From: Lachnospiraceae bacterium
GTDB taxonomy: Bacteria > Bacillota > Clostridia > Lachnospirales > Lachnospiraceae
Direction of reading: 5' to 3'
Assembly: GCA_030526405.1 (NCBI GenBank)
Contig: JAUNCZ010000004.1
Span: 1-64,000, forward strand
Length of the DNA stretch: 64,000 nt
The notes beneath the pieces were generated by a model, which saw only the letters and a list, made by a program, of their open reading frames with translations, had not been told where the DNA came from and did not search any database. The position numbers and the translations under genes were made by a program. Positions 58,208-64,000 of this stretch are shown piece by piece. How positions within the stretch are numbered: position 1 is the stretch's first letter; every line of letters begins with the position of its first letter.

Positions 58208-59758
58208 ATGATTTTAAATGTTGCAAATTTAAGCCATGGCTTTGGCGATCGTGCGATTTTTGAGGATGTTTCCTTCCGTCTTCTTCCTGGTGAGCATATC
58301 GGACTCATCGGTGCAAACGGAGAGGGAAAGTCCACATTTATGAATATCATCACCGGCAAGCTGATGCCAGATGAGGGTACCGTTGAGTGGGCGAAGCGTG
58401 TCCGTGTAGGATACCTGGATCAGCACACTGTGCTGGAGAAGGGAATGACCATCCGCGACGTGCTGAATTCCGCATTTCAGTTCCTGTTTGATATGGAAGC
58501 TGAGATGAATGCCATGTATGAAAAGATGGGTGAGGCAGACGAGGAGGAGATGAACCGTCTGATGGAGGAAACCGGCACCATGCAGGATCTTCTGGATCAC
58601 CACGATTTCTACATGATCGATGCAAAGGTGGAAGAGGTGGCAGGTGCTCTGGGACTGAAGGATATCGGTCTGGAGCATGATGTATCTGAGCTTTCCGGAG
58701 GCCAGAGAACCAAGGTTCTGATGGCGAAGCTGCTGCTGTCAAAACCGGACATTCTGCTGCTGGACGAGCCTACCAACTATCTGGATGAGAATCACATTGA
58801 GTGGCTGAAACGCTATCTCCAGGAGTATGAGAATGCATTTATCCTGATTTCCCATGACATTCCGTTCCTGAACAGCGTAGTTAACCTGATCTATCATATG
58901 GAGAATAAATGTCTGGATCGCTATCCTGGCGATTATGATCATTTCCAGGAAGTGTATGCCATGAAGAAATCTCAGCTGGAGGCGGCTTACAACAAGCAGC
59001 AGCAGGAGATTGCGGAGCTGAAGGATTTTGTTGCCAGAAACAAGGCCCGTGTTGCCACAAGAAACATGGCCATGTCCCGTCAGAAAAAGCTGGATAAGAT
59101 GGATGTGATCGAGTTGGCAAAGGAGAAACCGAAGCCAGAGTTCAACTTCAAGCAGGGAAGAACCTCAGGAAAAATGATCTTTGAGACAAAGGATCTGGTG
59201 ATTGGTTACGATGAGCCCCTGTCCACCGCCCTGAACATCTCCATGGAGAGAGGGGAGAAGATTGCCCTTGTGGGTGCCAACGGAATCGGAAAGACCACAC
59301 TGCTGAAGAGCATTCTGGGTCTGATCAGGCCTTACAGCGGTGAGGTGGAGCTGGGTGATTACCAGCAGATCGGCTATTTCGAGCAGGAGTCCGATCAGAA
59401 CAACCGCACCACCTGTATCGAGGAGATCTGGAGTATGTTCCCATCCTGGACCCAGTATGAGGTGCGCTCTGCCCTGGCAAAATGCGGCCTGACCACACAG
59501 CACATCGAGTCCCAGGTTCGTGTATTATCCGGAGGAGAGCAGGCAAAGGTACGTCTCTGCAAGATCATCAACACAGAGACCAATATCCTGCTGCTGGACG
59601 AGCCCACCAACCACCTGGATGTGGATGCAAAGGAAGAACTGAAACGTGCTCTGAAAGAATACAAGGGAACCATTCTTCTGATCTGCCACGAGCCGGAGTT
59701 TTATCAGGATGTGGTGACAAAGGTATGGAACTGCCAAGAGTGGTCCACAAAGATCTGA
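58208..59758 (+). CDS. ABC-F family ATPase
   Basis: A 516-residue soluble protein with two ABC domains and no membrane part. Domain 1 has GANGEGKST near residue 36, LSGGQRTK and LLLLDEPTNYLD; domain 2 has GANGIGKTT near residue 357, LSGGEQAKV and LLLDEPTNHLD. The linker between them (about 240-320) is a charged helical P-site tRNA-interaction motif. ABC-F proteins act on the ribosome; some protect against antibiotics and others are housekeeping factors. Length and signature resemble the YkpA/YbiT-like group. ATG at 58208 has an AAAGGGGA site; the longer frame has none. Confidence 0.9.
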   Translation: MILNVANLSHGFGDRAIFEDVSFRLLPGEHIGLIGANGEGKSTFMNIITGKLMPDEGTVEWAKRVRVGYLDQHTVLEKGMTIRDVLNSAFQFLFDMEAEMNAMYEKMGEADEEEMNRLMEETGTMQDLLDHHDFYMIDAKVEEVAGALGLKDIGLEHDVSELSGGQRTKVLMAKLLLSKPDILLLDEPTNYLDENHIEWLKRYLQEYENAFILISHDIPFLNSVVNLIYHMENKCLDRYPGDYDHFQEVYAMKKSQLEAAYNKQQQEIAELKDFVARNKARVATRNMAMSRQKKLDKMDVIELAKEKPKPEFNFKQGRTSGKMIFETKDLVIGYDEPLSTALNISMERGEKIALVGANGIGKTTLLKSILGLIRPYSGEVELGDYQQIGYFEQESDQNNRTTCIEEIWSMFPSWTQYEVRSALAKCGLTTQHIESQVRVLSGGEQAKVRLCKIINTETNILLLDEPTNHLDVDAKEELKRALKEYKGTILLICHEPEFYQDVVTKVWNCQEWSTKI

Positions 59759-59880
59759 TGAGCAGATGCAGAATGGAGATGGCCGAAGCTGCAGGTTCAT
59801 GAGCAAATAGCTAAAGGGATTGAGAATGTCCGCTTTCTGGAAACTAAATTGAAAAACAGAACGGCTGGTCCGTTATCTTG

Positions 59881-59936
59881 AAAAACCGATGGTTTTTGCA
59901 CAGATTCTACTGTGCAGAGAGCCATCGGTTTTTTTC
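59881..59936 (+). terminator. Intrinsic terminator after the ABC-F gene
   Basis: AAAAACCGATGG (59881-59892) pairs with CCATCGGTTTTT (59922-59933), with an inner TGCACAG/CTGTGCA stem, and runs into more T residues. Confidence 0.88.
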
Positions 59937-59943
59937 TTGTATA

Positions 59944-60123
59944 ATGGTAGCAGGGAATTTTTATGCAGGGTGGCTTCTTGATCAGCAAGAAATATATGGA
60001 ATACTGCAGGGCGTAACCATTGGAATGTTGCCTTTTTCCGGATTCGTTCTGGGGCGAGGAGGATACTTGATTCGGAAAGGCAGAAAGTTGAAGAAGATTT
60101 TGATTGACAACCCTATAAAGTAG
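59944..60123 (+). CDS. Doubtful small membrane protein
   Basis: A 59-codon frame with one or two hydrophobic stretches (ILQGVTIGMLPFSGFVLG) and a basic C-terminus. The composition is protein-like, but there is no ribosome site before the ATG, and the frame continues back through a terminator, so it may be a decayed gene. It is the only candidate in the 59759-60161 gap. Confidence 0.25.
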   Translation: MVAGNFYAGWLLDQQEIYGILQGVTIGMLPFSGFVLGRGGYLIRKGRKLKKILIDNPIK

Positions 60124-60161
60124 GGTATACAGTAATCATAGAGAGATGGAAAGGATTACTA

Positions 60162-60509
60162 TTGATAAGAACATTCATAGAAGTTCCATTGTTTACCAAA
60201 AGATGGAAGGAAATCGGTATGGGAGATGCTGAGCTTCATGCACTGCAGATTCTTTTGTTAAAAGATCCTGAATCTGGTCCTGTAATGGAAGGAACAGGTG
60301 GGATAAGGAAAGTTCGATTCCCATTAAAAAACAGAGGGAAAAGTGGTAGTGTCAGAGTATGTTATACTGATTTTGCAGAATATGAAATCACTTATCTGAT
60401 TACAGCTTTTGAGAAAAATGATATGGAAAATCTGTCTCAGGATGAGAAAAATGTTTTGAGAAAGCTGGTTAAGGCATTGAAAGAAGAGGCTGGCAAAAAA
60501 AGGAGATGA
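60162..60509 (+). CDS. RelE/HigB-like toxin
   Basis: A 115-residue protein of the RelE superfamily: a first strand FIEVPLFTKRWKEIGM, the block LLKDPESGPVMEGTGGIRKVRF and RVCYTDFAEYEITYLITAFEKND with basic residues at the active-site positions. Such toxins cut mRNA at the ribosome. Translation seems to start at TTG 60162 behind a GAAAGGATT site. The antitoxin follows by 4 bases. Toxin-first order is typical of HigBA-type modules. Confidence 0.8.
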   Translation: MIRTFIEVPLFTKRWKEIGMGDAELHALQILLLKDPESGPVMEGTGGIRKVRFPLKNRGKSGSVRVCYTDFAEYEITYLITAFEKNDMENLSQDEKNVLRKLVKALKEEAGKKRR

Positions 60510-60513
60510 TTGT

Positions 60514-60825
60514 ATGACTTCTTTGTTTGAGGACTTAAAACAAGGATTAGAGGAAGCAATTGATTACGAAAAAGGCGTCGGGGAAGCCGCAGTGAGAACC
60601 TTTATAATTGAGCCGGTGAAATCTTATTCAAATGCCGAAATCAGAGCAATCCGGATGCAGGCAGGAATGACTCAGAATGTTTTTGCTGCTTACATGGGGG
60701 TTTCAAAAAAGACAGTGGAGGCATGGGAGTGTGGAAGAACTCATCCTACAGGTCCTGCCTGCAGATTGCTGAACCACCTTGCGTCGGAAGATTTTGACGG
60801 AACAGAATTCCTGATTCAGAAGTAA
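60514..60825 (+). CDS. HigA-like XRE antitoxin
   Basis: A 103-residue protein. An N-terminal segment (residues 1-45) probably wraps the toxin, and residues 48-100 are a Cro/CI helix-turn-helix with IRAIRMQAGMTQNVFAAYMG and SKKTVEAWECGRTHPTGP. It neutralises the upstream toxin and represses the shared promoter. A GGAGATGA site precedes the ATG. Confidence 0.85.
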   Translation: MTSLFEDLKQGLEEAIDYEKGVGEAAVRTFIIEPVKSYSNAEIRAIRMQAGMTQNVFAAYMGVSKKTVEAWECGRTHPTGPACRLLNHLASEDFDGTEFLIQK

Positions 60826-60867
60826 CACAGTTGTATGATATTTTCAAATTGTCAAGTTAAACCAGAA

Positions 60868-60914
60868 AAGGGGTGCCACACTAACTTACGTTAGTGCGAC
60901 ACCCCCGTTTTTGT
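60868..60914. terminator. Terminator between the toxin-antitoxin pair and murG
   Basis: GGGGTG pairs with CACCCC, with an inner ACACTAAC/GTTAGTG stem, then GTTTTTG. Position between convergent genes suggests it serves the antitoxin transcript. Confidence 0.8.
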
Positions 60915-60972
60915 TATGCAACCCTGCAGGCATGCCTGTGGATTGCTATGAAATCTTATGTGTGTTGTGGAA

Positions 60973-62037
60973 TTATTTCTGGGCCTTCTCAATAAGCTCC
61001 AGAATGGTGCCGATGGAATCGCTCTGGGAGCTGCTGTTCATGGCATCAATATAGGTCTGGCGCTCTGTATAGAGTTTCTGTACAGTTGCGAGAAGCTTCT
61101 CATTGGTGATCTCTTCCTCCTCCATCACCATGCTGTAGCCCTGTTTCTCGAAGGAGCGGGCATTGAGAATCTGGTCGCCGCGGCTTGCCTTGGCAGACAG
61201 CGGAATCAGAAGATTTGGCTTGCTGATGGCCAGGATCTCACAGATGGCATTGGCACCGGCTCTGGAGATCAGAAGGTCAGACATGGCAAAGAGATCCGGC
61301 AGCTCCTGTTTGATGTACTCATACTGTACATAGCCCGGAGTTCCGATCAGGGACTGATCCAGTTTGCCCTTTCCGCAGAGATGACAGATCTGGAAGTCCT
61401 TCAGCAGTTCCGGAAGGATTGCGCGGACAGCATCATTTACCACTGCAGAACCAAGACTGCCGCCGATGATCATGATGACAGGCTTCTCATCGGTGAATCC
61501 GCAGAAGGCACGGCCTCTCTCGGCATTGCCCTCCAGCAGCTCCTGGCGGATTGGAGTTCCTGTTACCACTGCTTTTCCTTCAGGGAGAGATTTGATGGTC
61601 TCCGGGAAGTTGCAGCACACGGTGGTGGCAGATGGAATAGAAAGCTTGTTTGCCAGACCGGGAGTCATATCGGACTCGTGGATCAGAACCGGGATCTTTC
61701 TGCTTTTGGCAGCCAGTACAACCGGAACAGAAACGAAACCACCCTTGGAAAATACCACGTCCGGTTTCAGCTTTTTCATCAGTGATTTTGCTTCCATGAT
61801 TCCCTTGATGATACGGAAGGGATCGGTGAAGTTCTTCAGATCAAAGTAACGGCGCAGTTTTCCAGAATGGATTCCATAATAAGGAATCCCCAGTTCCTCA
61901 ATGAGCTTTCTCTCCATGCCGTCGATGGAACCGATATAGGAAATCTCATATCCGGCCTCCTTCAGACGGGGCATCATGGCGATATTGGGAGTAACATGTC
62001 CGGCGGTTCCGCCGCCTGTAAGAATAATATGTTTCAT
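60973..62037 (-). CDS. murG: UDP-GlcNAc:lipid I N-acetylglucosaminyltransferase
   Basis: A 354-residue GT-B glycosyltransferase matching MurG. The N-terminal [14 protein letters not shown] loop binds lipid [15 protein letters not shown] and [14 protein letters not shown] are conserved; [14 protein letters not shown] and the [11 protein letters not shown] donor-site block are in the second domain. It converts lipid I to lipid II at the inner membrane surface. The ATG at 62037 has an AAGAGGTG site. It stands apart from the usual dcw cluster, and a dispersed repeat (62053-62147) lies directly upstream and may have altered its promoter. Confidence 0.92.
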   Translation of the reverse strand: MKHIILTGGGTAGHVTPNIAMMPRLKEAGYEISYIGSIDGMERKLIEELGIPYYGIHSGKLRRYFDLKNFTDPFRIIKGIMEAKSLMKKLKPDVVFSKGGFVSVPVVLAAKSRKIPVLIHESDMTPGLANKLSIPSATTVCCNFPETIKSLPEGKAVVTGTPIRQELLEGNAERGRAFCGFTDEKPVIMIIGGSLGSAVVNDAVRAILPELLKDFQICHLCGKGKLDQSLIGTPGYVQYEYIKQELPDLFAMSDLLISRAGANAICEILAISKPNLLIPLSAKASRGDQILNARSFEKQGYSMVMEEEEITNEKLLATVQKLYTERQTYIDAMNSSSQSDSIGTILELIEKAQK

Positions 62038-62052
62038 AAAACACCTCTTAGT

Positions 62053-62147
62053 ATTCAAGTCGACGCTTGCGGAGACCTGGCGCACGATTCTGGTCCGCTT
62101 TAGCTGACATCTTCCTGTCAGAATCGCTGCGCATCCTCGCGGAGCGT
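62053..62147. repeat. Dispersed palindromic repeat, module 1 (copy B)
   Basis: A gapless 95-base match to 23906-24000 with about five differences. The repeat stands 15 bases upstream of murG. Module 2 is absent here. Confidence 0.85.
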
Positions 62148-62177
62148 AATGGGGTTGCTGCAGTATCCGCCAGGGGA

Positions 62178-62420
62178 TTACTCAGCGATGGCCTCCTTCA
62201 GAGCCTTTGCCAGCTGATCCGGGCAGGAAGTGTTTTTGAATCCGCAGCGAATTCCTTCCATACGGGAAATTGCATCCTGTACGTCCATTCCCTCAACCAG
62301 TGCAGCAACACCCTGAGTGTTTCCGCTGCAGCCGCCCTGGAATTTTACGTTGCGAACTTTTCCATCCTCTACCTCGAAGCTGATTGCTGATGCACAGACA
62401 CCTTTTGTTTTATATACCAT
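62178..62420 (-). CDS. TSCPD-domain protein
   Basis: An 80-residue protein fully matching the TSCPD fold: [16 protein letters not shown], the [19 protein letters not shown] block and the eponymous [11 protein letters not shown] near the C-terminus. The family is related to a C-terminal domain of vitamin B12-dependent ribonucleotide reductase and is of unknown function as a stand-alone protein. An AAAGGAGAA site precedes the ATG. Confidence 0.88.
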   Translation of the reverse strand: MVYKTKGVCASAISFEVEDGKVRNVKFQGGCSGNTQGVAALVEGMDVQDAISRMEGIRCGFKNTSCPDQLAKALKEAIAE

Positions 62421-62570
62421 TTGTAAATTCTCCTTTCATAGAACGATCATCAGTCAGAATGCTGCCCCTTAGAAAGGGAAAGTCCTGCAGGAAAAAGCGG
62501 GATTCTGAACAGGATCGTTTGGTTCGCAAATATTATAGCAGATATCACGCAGGTTTGCCACTGTCTGTAG

Positions 62571-62599
62571 TTGACCGGCCTGTATTATGTTCTTATACT
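62571..62599 (+). promoter_or_regulatory. Promoter of the second DMT transporter gene
   Basis: TTGACC and TATACT are exactly 17 bases apart. The transcript leader of about 130 bases holds the structured element at 62634-62702. Confidence 0.8.
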
Positions 62600-62633
62600 G
62601 GTACCGTTGGAGCGGATCTGACTTTCAAAAGAT

Positions 62634-62702
62634 ACCGCCATCTTCAATAGCGCAGAGGGGAACTGGCAGTACAGTAACTGCCCATTACCTGAAGGTGGCG
62701 GT
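62634..62702 (+). ncRNA. Structured leader RNA of unknown type
   Basis: ACCGCCATCTTC (62634-62645) pairs with GAAGGTGGCGGT (62691-62702) with one G.T pair, enclosing GGCAGT/ACTGCC (62665-62670 with 62677-62682) and two unpaired stretches. No terminator follows. I cannot match it to a known riboswitch class. Confidence 0.45.
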
Positions 62703-62734
62703 TTCATCATAGAGCAAAGGAAGGTTACTTAAGT

Positions 62735-63625
62735 ATGAAAAAAACAGCACCTGTATGTATCATTATCGCGGGCATTTTGTGGGGATGCATCGGAATCTTT
62801 GTGCGGAATCTGAACGCAGCCGGAATCTTTTCCATGGAGATTGTGGCCATAAGAGCGGTTGTCACCAGCGTCTGTATGGGCATATTTTTATTACTTTATA
62901 ATGCCAGGTTACTGGTGATCCGGCTGAAGGATCTCTGGTGTTTTGTGGGAACGGGAATCTGCAGTATTGTCTTCTTTAATTACTGTTATTTTAAGGCGAT
63001 TTCCCTGACATCCTTATCCATTGCAGCGGTACTGCTGTACACCGCACCGGCAATTGTGATGGTGCTGTCGGCCTGCTTATTCGGAGAAAGATTTACAGTA
63101 AGGAAAGGGGTGTCCCTTCTTTTTACATTTGTGGGCTGTGTGATGGTCACCGGCGTGATCACGGAGCCCGGACATGTAACAGGAATGGGAATTCTCACTG
63201 GCTTAGGTGCCGGGCTTGGATATGCCCTGTATTCGATTTTCAGCCGCTATGCGATAGAGAGAGGGTATCATACCTTTACCATTACCTTTTATACCTTTTT
63301 GCTGGCTGCGGTGGGATCATTTTTTATGAATGATGGAAGGGAAGTATGGAAAGCTGCAGTGGGCTCCTGGGATGTTCTGGCAATCAGCGTTGCCCTGGGT
63401 ATCCTGTGTACCGTTCTGCCCTATCTCACCTACACATCTGGTCTGCAGTTTGTGGAGAATGGAAAGGCCTCTATTCTTGCCTCGGTTGAGCCGGTAACAG
63501 CTACCCTGACAGGTATTTTGCTGTTTGGTGAAACCATCAGCTTTTTCGGGGGACTGGGTATTGTGCTTGTGATTGCCGGTCTGGCAATCTGCAACAGTGG
63601 TAATAAGGATTCTCAGCCTGCATAG
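62735..63625 (+). CDS. EamA/DMT-family transporter
   Basis: A 296-residue membrane protein with ten hydrophobic segments in two EamA halves. Typical parts are GILWGCIGIFVRNLNAAG at the start, FFNYCYFKAISLTSLSIAAV, TAPAIVMVLSACLFGERF, and SVEPVTATLTGILLFGETIS in the second half. The substrate is unknown. An AAGGAAGG site precedes the ATG, and the leader carries a conserved-looking fold. Its stop overlaps the 3' end of a convergent acyltransferase gene by 13 bases. Confidence 0.85.
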   Translation: MKKTAPVCIIIAGILWGCIGIFVRNLNAAGIFSMEIVAIRAVVTSVCMGIFLLLYNARLLVIRLKDLWCFVGTGICSIVFFNYCYFKAISLTSLSIAAVLLYTAPAIVMVLSACLFGERFTVRKGVSLLFTFVGCVMVTGVITEPGHVTGMGILTGLGAGLGYALYSIFSRYAIERGYHTFTITFYTFLLAAVGSFFMNDGREVWKAAVGSWDVLAISVALGILCTVLPYLTYTSGLQFVENGKASILASVEPVTATLTGILLFGETISFFGGLGIVLVIAGLAICNSGNKDSQPA

Positions 63626-64000
63626 CAGTGGTTTGCCAGTCGTAAAATCAGTTTTTCGATAAACAGCACCACTGTAGCACCTATCCACATGATTACCAGC
63701 TCCCCTGCCAACAGCAGCAGGATCTGCCACCAGAGGGCAGGAGCACCGCCCAGCAGCTTTGTCAGCAGCTTCTCCCCGGCGAAGATCACCACGTGATGCA
63801 CCAGATAGATTTCATACAGATATCCTCCGGCCCGGCGCAGTGGCGGCTCCAGCGGCTTCAGCAATGCTTCCGCCTCCATGACACAGAAGATCACGCAGAG
63901 AGAAAGCAGAGTGATCCGGATGGAGATGGGGATGGGAAGCTCAGAAGGAGCAAAAAGAAAGAGCAGGATCACCGCCAGAGAGGGGATCCAGATTCCTTTC
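63613..64000 (-). CDS. Acyltransferase-3-like membrane protein, 5' part outside the window
   Basis: The C-terminal 128 or so residues of a membrane protein that continues past the window edge. It has four hydrophobic segments and the YEIYLVHHVVIF block with an aromatic-His pair typical of the last helices of acyltransferase 3 (OafA-like) proteins, which acylate surface sugars or wall polymers. The reading frame stays open to base 64000. The short C-terminal tail (ANHCYAG) ends in an overlap with the convergent transporter gene. Confidence 0.65.
   Translation of the reverse strand, partial: KGIWIPSLAVILLFLFAPSELPIPISIRITLLSLCVIFCVMEAEALLKPLEPPLRRAGGYLYEIYLVHHVVIFAGEKLLTKLLGGAPALWWQILLLLAGELVIMWIGATVVLFIEKLILRLANHCYAG

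Noticed and set aside
59878..59943. Upstream extension of the small frame at 59944
   Set aside because: The extension runs through a strong terminator hairpin and has no ribosome site.
61867..62103. A plus-strand frame ending with the same residues as the transpeptidase gene
   Set aside because: It is antisense to murG, and its shared ending only reflects the dispersed repeat.

Overview
The window looks like a chromosomal segment from a Gram-positive anaerobe of the Lachnospiraceae (Clostridia). The evidence is strong AGGAGG-type ribosome binding sites, YesM/YesN-type two-component systems, a GlpP antiterminator, a Mn-sensing yybP-ykoY leader with mntP, an anaerobic glpA / FAD oxidoreductase / DUF1667 operon, and a TSCPD protein. 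No rRNA or tRNA gene was seen. Family names come from reading motifs and gene order; no database search was run.

Layout. 0.2-2.8 kb: small housekeeping genes (zinc ribbon, CinA-like amidohydrolase, transglutaminase-like protein, YgjV-like membrane protein). 2.9-5.2 kb: an AT-rich island with a secreted small protein, a membrane-anchored partner, a possible leader peptide and a membrane-tethered XRE regulator. 5.3-7.5 kb: a URO-D-like protein and a DMT exporter. 7.6-14.5 kb: a structured repeat-like element, then a sugar-sensing cassette (LacI regulator, LytS/YesM kinase, lipoprotein binding protein, YesN regulator, second binding protein) with no permease or ATPase. 14.6-18.8 kb: a large RND pump with a coiled-coil insertion. 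19.2-20.6 kb: metY coupled to a DUF1858 protein.

20.9-27.9 kb holds a probable operon of a FtsW/RodA-like flippase/polymerase, a transpeptidase, a membrane protein, a zinc-ribbon P-loop GTPase-like protein, a membrane-anchored possible GTPase partner, and an FHA-like protein. Its transpeptidase 3' end has been rewritten by a palindromic repeat that also occurs elsewhere in the window.

28.0-41.8 kb is the centrepiece: a type III-D CRISPR-Cas operon of the variant (III-Dv) architecture. It has a Cas10 without an HD domain, a Cas7-Cas5-Cas11 fusion, a double Cas7, Csx19 and a Cas7 with a large insertion. Cas6, a CARF-HEPN ribonuclease, a CARF-only protein, an unrecognised 410-residue HTH protein and a leading MYG1/DHH phosphoesterase gene that overlaps cas6 lie upstream in the same operon. 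An array of 8 repeats and 7 spacers follows. No cas1 or cas2 is present in the window.

41.8-55.5 kb is mostly devoted to glycerophosphodiester and glycerol-3-phosphate use: GDPD, tandem MgtC proteins, the glpA-type operon behind a GlpP-controlled terminator, glpP, a four-gene ABC importer and a GDPD-PHP fusion. A short leader motif shared by the glp operon and the ABC operon ties them into one antitermination regulon. 55.5-64 kb carries a tandem hairpin array, a HTH-Uma2 nuclease, riboswitch-controlled mntP, an ABC-F protein, a HigBA-like toxin-antitoxin pair, murG, a TSCPD protein, another DMT exporter and the 3' part of an acyltransferase cut by the window end.
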